Notes: generated by a model from the letters alone, not told the origin. DNA of 64,000 nt from Sphingomonas daechungensis (GCF_014489495.1 NZ_CP060781.1:1-64000); one strand, 5' to 3'; counted from the stretch's first letter, positions 36,718-45,386 are shown. A program made the numbers and translations.

Positions 36718-36810
36718 TCAGGCGGCTTCTAGTGGTCTAACGTCCAACCGTACGTTGAGCGCCTTTAGCACGGGCAGAAGCGTCTCAAGGTTGGGTTCCA
36801 CTCGCGTCAG
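36718..36810 (-). pseudogene. Possible C-terminal fragment of an XRE-type antitoxin
   Basis: The last 31 residues of this minus-strand frame, LTRVEPNLETLLPVLKALNV then RLDVRPLEAA, match the end of an XRE/HigA-like helix-turn-helix protein (S/T-R-V/I-E...P-x-L-E-T-L-L-x-V-x-x-A-L). The helix-turn-helix start is absent. It ends beside the palindrome at 36684-36699. Confidence 0.35.
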
Positions 36811-36826
36811 CGGAGCATCCGAAGCA

Positions 36827-37150
36827 TCACGTCGCCGGACGACCGAGATCCCTGTCAGAGAATAGCTCGGGCCAGAATGCGTAGGCCAGTTGGCCGACCC
36901 CATAGGCCAAAGAGCACGATGCTAGAGTGAAGTGCAGGACGAGCAGGAGGAGGGAATTAGTCGAGAAGACGCCCGCGTAATCCAAGCGCGTTACGCCACA
37001 TATGGCGAATATGGCCATGAGTAACCAGGGCCAGAGCAACCTCGCTCTCGTCCCTTCCAGCATGTTCCGCAGGCCGAAGCCGGCAAGAATCATTAGATAA
37101 GACACGCCAGTGACGAGTTCTAAGCCGCTGCTCGCGCCGTAATGCATCAT
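36827..37150 (-). CDS. Small multi-pass membrane protein
   Basis: ATG 37150 has a GGAGGCGG site. The 107-residue product (MMHYGASSGLELVTGVSYLM onward) has about three membrane segments: VTGVSYLMILAGFGL, LLWPWLLMAIFAICGV and TNSLLLLVLHFTLASCSLAY. A longer open frame upstream has no protein-like character. Function unknown. Confidence 0.5.
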   Translation of the reverse strand: MMHYGASSGLELVTGVSYLMILAGFGLRNMLEGTRARLLWPWLLMAIFAICGVTRLDYAGVFSTNSLLLLVLHFTLASCSLAYGVGQLAYAFWPELFSDRDLGRPAT

Positions 37151-37281
37151 GCCCGCCTCCGATTGCGATTGTAACGAGGATAAATCATGATCGCGAGGGG
37201 AAACCCGATGACAAACACTGAACGCTGTTTTGCATTCGCCCAAGGAGACTGCCGTGTTTCGCCGCGCGTTAATGGGCGTCG

Positions 37282-37538
37282 ATGAAGCGCCCGTCCCGTT
37301 CGATGTCGCAACTGGCTTCAATGAAGCGCAACCCACGAGGGGACTGGACAATTCATGACGTCGTTTCCCTATGCCAGAGTTTCGGCATCAAGGGTGATCT
37401 ACCGTCAAACGGATCGAACTATGTCGTGTGGCATCCGGAGATCGATGGGCAGCTGACTATCCCGCGAAACGCCCGATCAAGCCCATCTACATCCAGCTGC
37501 TGGTGTCGCTGGTTGAAGGCGCAATAAAGCTGGAATGA
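37282..37538 (+). CDS. hicA: HicA-type mRNA interferase toxin (one frameshift)
   Basis: The product reads MKRNPRGDWTIHDVVSLCQS, FGIKGDLPSNGSNYVVWHPE, IDGQLTIP and, after a shift near 37465, RPIKPIYIQLLVSLVEGAIK. This is the HicA double-stranded-RNA-binding-like fold: G-S-x-x-V/Y-x-x-x-H/W in the strand and the K-R-P-I-K-P-x-Y-I ending. The usual catalytic His (G-S-H-x-x-W/F) appears here as Asn (GSNYVVWHP), so activity may be weakened. The stop TGA 37536 overlaps the hicB start. Confidence 0.75.
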
Positions 37539-37777
37539 TGATCGAAGGCCGTCTTGTCGAAGTGAGCAAGCTCAGCGAGCAGCTGGGTGGCGGCTTTGTC
37601 GCTTTCGCGCCGGCCTTGAAGGGATGTGTCGCCGATGGCGAAAGCCGTGCGATCGCTCTTCTCAACCTCGAGGATGCGATCGGCTGCTGGCTGGAGGCGG
37701 CGCGGCCAGAGAGCGGGAAGAGGCTCAAGATTAACAGCCTGGTTGTTCGACGACGATCTTCTCGGCCGTGTTCTTGA
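37535..37777 (+). CDS. hicB: HicB-type antitoxin
   Basis: ATG 37535 overlaps the hicA stop (ATGA). The product reads GGGFVAFAPALKGCVADGES, RAIALLNLEDAIGCWLEAAR, then a less typical tail. The G-F-V-A-F-A-P-x-L-K-G-C-V-A-D-G-x-x-x-x-x-A-L-x-x-x-x-x-A-I core is the HicB partial-RNase-H-like fold that neutralises HicA and represses the operon. No obvious DNA-binding domain follows, as in short HicB forms. Tail coordinates may be affected by a frame change. Confidence 0.75.
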   Translation: MMIEGRLVEVSKLSEQLGGGFVAFAPALKGCVADGESRAIALLNLEDAIGCWLEAARPESGKRLKINSLVVRRRSSRPCS

Positions 37778-37834
37778 TCCTGCTGGGCTGGTTTCAGGGC
37801 AAATGGGGATGGAAGCGGAATGGCTTACCGAAAC

Positions 37835-37872
37835 AGTCGCGGCCGATTTGGGTCGAATACGGTCGCGGGCGA
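37835..37872. repeat. Dispersed hairpin repeat, degenerate
   Basis: GTCGCGGCCGATTTGGGTCG followed by AATACGGTCGCG. Confidence 0.45.
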
Positions 37873-37874
37873 CG

Positions 37875-38172
37875 ATGGACCACACATCAGATGCCATCCT
37901 AAGCACATACTTTCGGTTCTACGAGAGATTGCCGGACGCGGTGCCGCGGTAGACGCTGATATGCTTATCGGCGCGGAACTTTGCATTACCGGCTGGGACA
38001 GCATCGACCTTCTTGAACGGCTGGAAGGGACTACAGCATCGAGCTGCGTCCATTTGCTGATGCGCGGTCGACGACACGGCAGGGTTGGTTTCGAACTCTG
38101 ACTATTGGCGGTGATGCGACCGCTCGGGAGCTTGCCGACCACATAGTCTCGCTGCTTGGGGAACGTTCCTAG
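37875..38172 (+). CDS. Small acyl-carrier-like (DUF1493-type) protein (two frameshifts)
   Basis: The reconstructed sequence is [20 protein letters not shown], then [26 protein letters not shown], then [20 protein letters not shown] and [20 protein letters not shown] with TAG at 38170. The helical pattern with E-L-x-I-x-G-x-D-x-x-x-L-L and a late L-T-I-G-x-L/A-x-E-L-A resembles DUF1493/acyl-carrier-like proteins; the modified Ser is present as D-S-I-D, but phosphopantetheinylation cannot be judged. A repeat follows at once. Confidence 0.5.
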
Positions 38173-38173
38173 G

Positions 38174-38229
38174 GGTACGAATGGGTCGAAGACGGTCGCG
38201 GCAGGTGTGGGTGGAGAAGTGCCGCTAGT
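38174..38229. repeat. Dispersed hairpin repeat, two units, bounded by two stop codons
   Basis: ACGAATGGGTCGAAGACG then GTCGCGGCAGGTGTGGGTGG with GTGCCGCTAG. The TTA at 38229 ends the minus-strand PEP-CTERM gene; the plus-strand gene stops at 38172. Confidence 0.7.
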
Positions 38230-38924
38230 TAGCTCAGGGCTCTCCCACCGACCCGCCGAACGCTGCCCATCTTACGCATGGCGCCACCGACAATACCAAA
38301 TCCAGAAGCATCGTCAGCCAGGTCGCGGGTTCTGGAACAGCCGAGGCCCTGATATTTCCGGAGCCGGAGAGTAGATCAGCGACTTCGGAATTGAGACCGT
38401 CAGCGGCTGGATTGACCCTGACCCGAGACCACAAGCTGAACGTGTAGTCGCTGGCGGCAAACCCGGTCGAAGGCAGCATCGAGGAAAGAACGGATCCAGA
38501 AAGCTCGTTTCCAAGTACTGCCGTAGCTCCAACGAGGTTAGCGATCGATGGCGGCCCGCTTGAGGGAACGTTACCACTCTCAGGGTGCCGTCTGGAAACA
38601 TCACAACGACAGCATCCCAGAGCAGCGATGCGCCGTCCGGAGGCGCCAGCCCAGGTCGCGAGACGCCGCTCCCACGATTGATAGCCCACACAAAAAGCGA
38701 ATTAGGCGTCGTGCCAACCTGACCGGCTGTTGTGACGTCGAAAATAAAGTTCGATCCGTCGAAATTCACATTCGCGCCGATCAAGTCGAGATCGCTGCTG
38801 GAGGGTCCCGTGTAGCTAGCTAGGAAGTCCCCGTTCCGTCGGCAATCTCGGTTGCAGCCGCGGCCGAGGCGCCGAGTGAAATGAGCGCTCCGCAAGCCGC
38901 GAAATGCCATACTGATGCTCGCAT
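38229..38924 (-). CDS. PEP-CTERM sorted surface protein (frameshifted)
   Basis: ATG 38924 has an AAGGAG site. Signal peptide (VWHFAACGALISLGASAAAA), then a beta-rich body in two frames (FLASYTGPSSSDLDLIGANV, SNFIFDVTTAGQVGTTPNSL; GATAVLGNELSGSVLSSMLP, STGFAASDYTFSLWSRVRVN). The C-terminus reads AVPEPATWLTMLL, then, after one base is restored near 38293, FGIVGGAMRKMGSVRR, a proper PEP-CTERM tail. Shifts also lie near 38575 and 38815. It is expected to be processed by an exosortase encoded elsewhere. Confidence 0.75.
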
Positions 38925-38984
38925 TTTATTGCTCCTTGGATCGGATGGTCGTTGAATCGAGTGGATGGCGGGGGCCTGCGTCGG

Positions 38985-39338
38985 CTACCTGGCTAGGACC
39001 AGGATTGACGAACTGGGGAAAGTCGCGGGATGGAGCGTTCGCAGCTCTTTGAGTTGCGCCACGGCATCGTCGAGTGCTCCAGAATAGCAAGCGTGCCAGT
39101 ACAACTGGATCGCATCATTCCGGAGCTCGGCCTTGCAGACCTGTCGGGCAGATCTCTTCAGCTTCAGGTGAAGGCTCTCAACCGCAAGATCGGTCGCCAG
39201 ATCCGCAGGAGCTACCTGAATCCTGATGGAGGGGACCTTTCCCGTCGAAGCTGCCTGCGCCGGCATGCTCAGCACATTTGCAACTAAGCAGGTCGTTGCA
39301 GCCCGCAGTAGAAATCCCCGCACAGAAAACTCCCGCAA
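38985..39338 (-). CDS. UrcA family protein
   Basis: The intact 117-residue protein has a signal peptide (TCLVANVLSMPAQAAS) and the UrcA pattern: IRIQVAPADLATDLAVESLH, LKLKRSARQVCKAE, then a second Cys (YWHACYSGALDDAVAQLKEL). The conserved D-L-A/D-T...L...R-I/S-x-x-A-A/R-x-x-V-C and C-x-x-x-A-L-x-D-A are met. UrcA proteins are exported and common in sphingomonads and Caulobacterales; the function is not known. Confidence 0.85.
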   Translation of the reverse strand: MREFSVRGFLLRAATTCLVANVLSMPAQAASTGKVPSIRIQVAPADLATDLAVESLHLKLKRSARQVCKAELRNDAIQLYWHACYSGALDDAVAQLKELRTLHPATFPSSSILVLAR

Positions 39339-39453
39339 CGATCCGCTTCTTCGCGGCTCTCAGGATCACAAAAGCGCCTTGGCGCTGCGCGGAGGAAAAG
39401 CCGATTTTTTGCCGATGATTTGCCGATCTGCGGGGTAATTCAGGCGATTAAAT

Positions 39454-40691
39454 TCATTGGAGAAATCGTCGAAGCTCGGCCTGGATTTGTTTCCAGGCTA
39501 CATCTTCGGGCTGAGGCAGGTGATTTCGCCCGTCCAGAATAACAAATTCGGCGCCGGGTATCTTGGAAGCAATGAACCGCCCGCGCTCAAGTGAAATTAG
39601 CTGATCGCGGTTGCAGTGCATGACGAGTGTCGGAGATCGAACCTTGGTTAGCAGATCGGCAACATCGACATCACCAAACATCTGCAGGATGCGGTAGGCG
39701 GACTCAGGTGCCGCACTGACTTTCTGGAAGTCGTTCCAACTCGCCCATTGTTCACCTGTCCCGTCTGGAAGAAATTGGCTGGTGTAGACTTGCCGGAGCG
39801 CAGGACTGTCTTTGCCCCATCCTGCGCGGATCAGCGTGCACATGGCTTCCCAGCTGTCGACATGATCGGGGTCGGGAGAGTGACGCCATCCCGACGAGAA
39901 ACCGTTGATTAAAACGAGTCTCCTGACCCGCTGCGGATGGCGAGCAGCGAACGCAACCGCGAGAAGTGTGCCCTGCGAGATGGCGAGGAGGTCGAAACAC
40001 TCTAGACCAGCCGTATTGACGACGGTGACCATGTCTTCCAGCAACCTATCGAAGTTCAAATTCGATATGCATCGGTCGGACATGCCGGTCCCGCGCTGAT
40101 CATAGCGAAGAAGCGTGCTGCGGCTCGACAACTCGGCAACCCAATGGCGCCACAACGGATTCTCGATCTCTTGTTCGAGATGACCGTGCCAGTTGGGGGT
40201 CTTGACCAACGGATAGCCTTCGCCAAGTCGGCTGTAGGCTAGGGTAACGGCATCACTGGTGCGGCAGAACTCGATTTTCTGATGCTCGCGTAGACGATCG
40301 ACCAGTTCGCGTTGGTTTGAATTTGCTGGCCCGAATGCTCTTCCGAACTCGCCATGCAAACGGTAGCCCACACTCCGAATGGTTTGGACTGAGAACTCGC
40401 CCTGGCAAAATTCACTACCCACACGCCGAATCTGCGCGATCACGCGGTTAATCGCGTCATCGGTGACGATCCGTCCGCCCCAACATTGGTCGATCAAATC
40501 GTCCCGGCTAACGACCTCGCCGTGTGCACGCCCCAAGACAACCAGCACCTGCATGGCTCGGGCTCGACGACTTTGCTCTGATCGCCGCACCGGACGTGAC
40601 GCGTGGAGGGAAGAATTTCAGCTCGTCCGAGTTTGAAGCTCGCTTCATGTGCGAGGTCGACCCCGCCGCTGAATGATCGACGTGCGTCCAA
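39454..40691 (-). CDS. OmpR-type winged helix fused to an alpha/beta hydrolase (one frameshift)
   Basis: The N-terminal 100 residues form an OmpR/PhoB-like DNA-binding domain (GRAEILPSTRHVRCGDQSKV, LVVLGRAHGEVVSRDDLIDQ, CWGGRIVTDDAINRVIAQIR, IRSVGYRL), with a frame change near 40560. The C-terminal part is an alpha/beta hydrolase: RYDQRGTGMSD, the nucleophile elbow in LLAISQGTLLAVAF, an Asp in HCNRDQLISLERGR and a His in DGRNHLPQPEDVAW. The full triad suggests either an active esterase or a ligand-sensing domain that controls DNA binding. About 412 residues. Confidence 0.8.
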
Positions 40692-40840
40692 GTCCTTTTC
40701 TCCGATACCCGCGGTGCGATCTTACCCTCGGCAACGGCGATAAATCAAAAACAGCCGCGGCGGGGTGTGTCGAGGGTCGTCGCGTCCGCCCAAATCGGCT
40801 CCATGGCATGCGCTCGGCGCCTGGACTTCGAGAACCGAGG

Positions 40841-40900
40841 CTAGCGGCAGGTTTGGGTCGAAATCGGTCGCGGCGGGAATGGGTGGGAAACGGACACAAG
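40841..40900. repeat. Dispersed hairpin repeat, two units
   Basis: GCGGCAGGTTTGGGTCGAAA then GTCGCGGCGGGAATGGGTGG with AAACGGACAC. Confidence 0.7.
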
Positions 40901-40999
40901 GCCTGATGGCGGATTGGGGCAGGGCAGGGGCTCTTGATGGCGAACTTCAATCAGAGCTGTGCGTTTGCCTGATCTTGCAGACCAATAGGAGATGTAGCC

Positions 41000-41242
41000 G
41001 TGGCCAAACTCAGCGCCGATGAACGTAAGAAGTTGGACAAGAGCGCGTTCGCCTTTCCGAAAGAGGAAAAGGAGCCGCTCGAAAATGCGAGCCACGTCCG
41101 CAACGCCATCGCACGCTTCAAGCAGGTCAAAGGTGTCAGCGACAGCGAGCGCGATGCCGCCTGGAAGAGGATCAAAAGCGCAGCCAAGAAATTCAATGTC
41201 GAGGTGACGGAGAAGAGTTGGCGGGACATCGGCAAAGATTGA
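41000..41242 (+). CDS. Small basic DUF6582-like protein
   Basis: The intact 80-residue product begins MAKLSADERKKLDKSAFAFP and continues ENASHVRNAIARFKQVKGVS, DSERDAAWKRIKSAAKKFNV. The L-x-x-x-x-R-K-x-L-x-K-S-x-F-A-x-P...S-H-x-R-N-A-I/L-A-R arrangement matches the DUF6582 family, whose members occur as small proteins and in phage-related proteins. Role unknown. A repeat follows 26 bp downstream. Confidence 0.65.
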   Translation: MAKLSADERKKLDKSAFAFPKEEKEPLENASHVRNAIARFKQVKGVSDSERDAAWKRIKSAAKKFNVEVTEKSWRDIGKD

Positions 41243-41267
41243 GGCGCCGGCCTCGCTGCCCGTTTCA

Positions 41268-41336
41268 TGTCCGCACTGGGTCGAAAGCAGACGCCCAGGC
41301 GATTTAAGCGGCGGGAATAGCTGGAAAGCGGACGCC
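41268..41336. repeat. Dispersed hairpin repeat, two units
   Basis: TGTCCGCACTGGGTCGAAAG with CAGACGCC, then GCGGCGGGAATAGCTGGAAAG with CGGACGCC. Confidence 0.65.
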
Positions 41337-41424
41337 AGCAGTCCAGCGTCGCTGACGGGGCATGTAGCACGGCCATTCGCGCGTCTACCCGTTACGACTG
41401 GCAAGTTCATGGGAGTTGCGTACG

Positions 41425-41835
41425 ATGATGATGGTTAGAACAGAGCTCAGAGCCAGTCCCATCCACGGAATAGGCGTCTTTCTTTCCGAGCACGTTCGAA
41501 AGGGGCAGCTTATCTGGCGGTTCGATAGTCGCATCGATCAAGTCTTCTCCGATGCCGAGCTGAGCGAATTACCGACCATTCTCCATGAGTTTCTGCGGAC
41601 CTATTCCACGCTGCACGGCGACCTGCGGATTTGGGTGCTGTGCGGGGACAATGGTCGGCACTTCAACCACTCTGACTACCCGAACACGACGTCCCTCGGG
41701 ATTGCATTCGGCGATGACGTCGCGGCGGAGGATCTTCCGGCCGGAACCGAACTGACCAGCGATTATCGGACGATCTGCGACGCCATGAGGCTCGAAGGAA
41801 CGGATTTCATCCAGCCCCAATCGGCCAATTGCTGA
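41425..41835 (+). CDS. SET-domain protein
   Basis: The SET fold is short but complete: ASPIHGIGVFLSEHVRKGQL (G-x-G-V-F), IWRFDSRIDQVFSD, HFNHSDYPNTTSLGIAFGD (N-H-S-x-x-P-N) and LPAGTELTSDYRT (E-L-T-x-D-Y). These are the S-adenosylmethionine and substrate-binding motifs of SET lysine methyltransferases. About 136 residues, normal for stand-alone bacterial SET proteins. The start is ATG 41425 (triple ATG), with TTG 41416 in frame. Convergent with the ATP-grasp gene. Protein substrate unknown. Confidence 0.8.
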   Translation: MMMVRTELRASPIHGIGVFLSEHVRKGQLIWRFDSRIDQVFSDAELSELPTILHEFLRTYSTLHGDLRIWVLCGDNGRHFNHSDYPNTTSLGIAFGDDVAAEDLPAGTELTSDYRTICDAMRLEGTDFIQPQSANC

Positions 41836-43069
41836 AGCTGCCAACGGGCAAGCTTATTGCCGATATCCTGCCGGTAACGCATGTTGGGGGTGACAACCTT
41901 GCGGACGCGGTCATAGGCAGCGCGCTGCGCCTGATCGACGGTTGAGCCTGTGCCGGTCACGACCGCCGTCCATCCATAGAGTCCCGACGTCACCAATTGC
42001 TCCTTATCGATACCAGCTTCTCCTAGATGCAGGTGCTCATCGTCCAAATCATCGACCACGATCGGCAACCCAATCGCAGAATCGACTTCTGCACGCGACA
42101 GCGGAAACGGCGGCGTACTGATCACGACGCCCACTGAAAATCCTGGCCTCGTCGGGAGGCAGCTCAACGAGCGGTTGCACAATCCGTGAAGCAGATCGCC
42201 CCAGTTAATGCCTTGCAGAGGTTCGAGCACTGCAAAACCAGGATAGCCGAAGCGACACGTGAACTCGAGCGGCCATATTCCTTGCTCATTGATGATGAGG
42301 TTCAGGTTCACCCAGCCCACGTGGCTCGCACTACGCAGTCCGCTTTCGAGCTTTGCCAGCGTCGCGTTGAAGATCGCATCGGACCACTCGAAGGTTGCGA
42401 CCGTGCCCATTTCGCCCGTCAGTTCGCCGAGATCGCCCGGAAAGAAATGCTTGTGCTCCCAGTCGAGACAAGCTGGCCGAAGGAAATTAGTGCCGTTGAA
42501 GAAAGCCCCGACGCCTACCTCAATACCTTCAACATAATCCATCAGGATGAACGGGGCGACGGGTGGCTTCACGCGAAGCAAGGCGCTTACGTCTCGACCG
42601 TCGGGAAGCACGCCGACAAAAGTGTCTCCGGCCGATGCGCTCATCTTCAAAACGCAGCGTCGGGGCGTATCGCCAAATCCGAGAAAGCTTCTTCGGCGTC
42701 GGCGAACTCGGTCGTGCTTGCCGTATTCAATCCGAGTTCAGCGAGCTGCCGCTGGGCAGCGGCACGGTCGTTCTCCAGGCGGTCGCCGAAAGCGCTGCCG
42801 CCTACAACATTAAATCCCGCGCCGCGGAGTTTATCCTGAAGTTCGCCGAAGCCGATCGCTTCGAAGACGATGATCCCGTCGTCCCCGGCTTCGCGAATCC
42901 AGCCCAGCTCTGAACGCCAATCCGATGACCTGGGCACCAGTCCCGCCATGGTTCCACTGGCGAGGGGATTGCTGATGGAAGCACGGACCTGATGACCTTC
43001 GGCAAGCAGCCGCCGATACATGGAGCCGAGGTCACAGGTTTCGGTGATACCAAGTACGCGCACTATCAT
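41763..43069 (-). CDS. ATP-grasp ligase, phosphoribosylglycinamide-synthetase-like (one frameshift)
   Basis: From ATG 43069 (MIVRVLGITETCDLGSMYRR) a preATP-grasp domain runs to GGSAFGDRLENDRAAAQRQL; after a frame change near 42660 come KMSASAGDTFVGVLPDGRDV, FILMDYVEGIEVGVGAFFNG, a lysine/acidic region and INEQGIWPLEFTCRFGYPGF, the metal-binding E...R-F-G-x-P ending of PurD-like enzymes. Such ligases form an amide from a carboxylate and an amine. The gene opposes the diiron-protein and methyltransferase genes, 46 bp away. The 3' end overlaps the SET gene by 73 bp. Substrate unknown. Confidence 0.75.
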
Positions 43070-43115
43070 ATGCTAGCGCACGGAACTGACTGATACGCAA
43101 CGATGTTTTGGCGCC

Positions 43116-44002
43116 ATGGCAAGCGTCTTCAAGTGGCGTGGTGAAGAGGCCGGCGTCTTCACTGATAATGTGCAGCAACGGCTTGCGCATTGGAACCGGC
43201 ATCGGCTTGCGCCGAGGCTTCCGGACAACGATTGGGAATCCGCATTCGCCTCCGATCATGAAACACTCGTCCTTGAGAGCGCGCTCTTGAGTATGCTTCG
43301 TAAAGAGGTCGCTGCAACCGCCGCGATCGCTCCAAACGATGCGGACGGCTTTGTCCGCTGGTTCGAGGCACTGAAGGAAGTTGGCCCGGGCCAAGGCGAT
43401 CCTCTGTTCCCTTGGCTCGAGAAGACGGCGACACTGGACGAGATGCGCTGGTACCTGCTCCAAGAGGCGGCAGGCGAAGCAGGCTTCGATGATCTTACGG
43501 CTCTGACCCAGATCCGATTGCCGACGCGTATCAAGCTGGAGCTCGCCCGCAACTACTGGGACGAAATGGGTCGCGGCAACGAGAAGGGCATGCACGGGCC
43601 GATGCTTGAGCGGCTGAGCGTCGCCCTCGGCATTCGCCCGACGATCGAGCAGACCGTCTGGGAGAGCCTCGCGCTCGCGAACGCAATGACCGCCATGGCC
43701 ACGCGCCGCGACTTCGCATGGCATGCACTGGGAGCTCTTGGCGTGATCGAACTCACTGCCCGGACCGATCGGCTGCGGTCGCTTCGGGGCTGCGCCGGCT
43801 CGGGATCGCTCCCAAAACGCGGACATATTTCGACCTTCACGCCACGCTCGATGTGAAGCACAGCCTGGCGTGGAACGCCGAAGCGATCGGGCCGGCGGTA
43901 GCCGAGGACCCGGCGCGTGCTCGGGCGATTGCCGAAGGCGCACTCATCCGCCTGACCTGTGGCGCGCGATGCTTCGACCGTTATCGTAGCGAACTGTGGT
44001 GA
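43116..44002 (+). CDS. Iron-containing redox protein, haem-oxygenase-like diiron (HDO) type (one frameshift)
   Basis: ATG 43116 (MASVFKWRGEEAGVFTDNVQ). The mostly helical product carries DEMRWYLLQEAAGEAGFDDL and LELARNYWDEMGRGNEKGMH, followed by LGALGVIELTARTDR; after a frame change near 43785 comes GLRRLGIAPKTRTYFDLHAT and DVKHSLAWNAEAIGP. The repeated E-x-x/H...D-x-x-x-E...D/H pattern with D-L-H-A at the end fits the haem-oxygenase-like diiron oxidase group (TENA/UndA/SznF-like fold). Such enzymes do N-oxygenation, desaturation or C-C cleavage in natural-product paths. About 295 residues. Confidence 0.75.
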
Positions 44003-44915
44003 AGGCTGACGCAGCGCTCGTCGAGCTGTTGCACTTCCTTCGACTATACGAATACCGATTCACGACGGTGACACCGACAACCCATTCGCGGGTGCTAGCG
44101 CGAGGAGAAGTTTCCGATACCGGTCTTCGTGACATTTTCGGATGGAACAGGCCCTTTTCGAGCGACCAGATCGAGCCTGTTCTGCTCGGGCTGCTCGGTC
44201 GGGCAGGTGCCATCTCTACCGGTGAGAATGACAAGTTCATCAGTCGCGTTCGCGTGGCGAGCCTGGGCGACGATCTGCTCGTTCATTCTGGCTTTCCTAC
44301 GAACGATCGCGACGCCGTCTTCTTTGGTCCGGATAGCTATCGGTTCGTGAACTTCGTTAAACGGGAGGTGCCGAGCCTTTCGAACGTGCGGAGCATCGTG
44401 GACATGGGTGCGGGCAATGGCGCAGGGGGCATTGCCGTGGCCCGACTGCTCGACGGCGCCAGGATCACGCTCGTTGACGTCAATGCTGTCGCACTCGCGA
44501 TGGCGGCCACGAATGCTGCGGCGGCCGGCGTTGACGCGAATCTGTTGGAAGCGGATTGCATTCCTGACAACGTGGACCTTGTCATGGCCAATCCGCCGTA
44601 CATCGTCGACGACAAACGGCGCCAATACCGGCACGGCGGTGAGATGTTCGGAGGAGCTGTCGCGCTGGGTTGGGTGCGCCAGGCGCTCGAGAAGCTGTCG
44701 CCCGCGGGAGTGATGTTGCTGTACACCGGCGTCGCTTTTGTGGATGGGCGATCTCCGTTGCTTGCGGAAATTGCACAAGAATGCAGGGCAGCGAGGGCCG
44801 ACGTGACGCTCACTGAACTGGACCCCGATGTTTTCGGGAGGAGTTAACGAAGGAGCCCTACCGAGAAGTTGAGCGGATTGCCGCGTTCGGGATCAAAATC
44901 ATTCGGTCAGCTTAG
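43996..44915 (+). CDS. Class I SAM-dependent methyltransferase with N-P-P-Y motif (one frameshift)
   Basis: The start at 43996 overlaps the end of the diiron-protein gene. The N-terminal 120 residues are family-specific (SRVLARGEVSDTGLRDIFGW). The Rossmann part has VRSIVDMGAGNGAGGIAVAR, ITLVDVNAVALAMAATNAAA, ANLLEADCIPDNVDLVMANP and NPPYIVDDKRRQYRHGGEMF. N-P-P-Y marks methyl transfer to a planar nitrogen (amide, amine or base), as in HemK/PrmC. A frame change near 44836 restores the end (REVERIAAFGIKIIRS). Together with the diiron protein and ATP-grasp ligase it suggests a small biosynthetic pathway. Confidence 0.75.
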
Positions 44916-44944
44916 TCCGTTTGGGCTAGGAACAGTTTGCTCGA

Positions 44945-45240
44945 CTAGGCGGGTACTCTCAGACGCGGTCCGCGGATGAACTCGCCCGTATCTTTGCGAG
45001 GCTTCAAATGCCCGTAAGGTTTCCCGAGGGCGCGCCGAACCTTGAGGCCAGCCACAACTAGCGCGAGAACTAGAAAGGGCACCAGCGGCCCAGAGACACG
45101 ACCAAGAGAGTGACGAGAGAAACGCCGAGTAGCGTGATAGCTATTTGCCAGCGCCTCAAGCGAAGCATTCCAAGCCCAGGCGCGAGTATGTTGAGCAATA
45201 CGATGCCCAATCTGGAAGCTACGCCGCGCTTTGTTTCCAT
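44945..45240 (-). CDS. Small membrane protein (one frameshift)
   Basis: From ATG 45240 (METKRGVASRLGIVLLNILA) the product has two to three membrane segments: LGIVLLNILAPGLGMLRL, QIAITLLGVSLVTLLVVSLG and, after a shift near 45085, PLVPFLVLALVVAGLKVRRA, ending HLKPRKDTGEFIRGPRLRVP. The L-N-x-L-A-P-G-L-G-x-L-R-L start is also seen in small proteins preceding signal-peptidase-like domains. Function unknown. About 98 residues. Confidence 0.5.
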
Positions 45241-45317
45241 ACTTGCTCCCGACAGCATCCTAACGTCGGCGCAAAAGGAGCATCGCAACGACAGTGACGC
45301 AAGAGCAGGGCCAGAAT

Positions 45318-45381
45318 TGTCCGCATTAGGGCGAAAGCTGCCACTAGCGCTCTAGCGGCGGGAATGTGGACAGCTGCCATA
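45318..45381. repeat. Dispersed hairpin repeat, two units
   Basis: TTGTCCGCATTAGGGCGAAAG with CTGCCACTAG, then GCGGCGGGAATGTGGAC with AGCTGCCATAA. It ends 6 bp before the ars operator. Confidence 0.65.
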
Positions 45382-45386
45382 ACGTC

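Noticed and set aside
43032-43943. Minus-strand open frame of 303 codons
   Set aside because: It is antisense to the diiron-protein gene, which has family motifs. The antisense product has no recognisable motif.
44095-44778. Minus-strand frame of 227 codons
   Set aside because: Antisense to the methyltransferase gene with its D-x-G-x-G and N-P-P-Y motifs.
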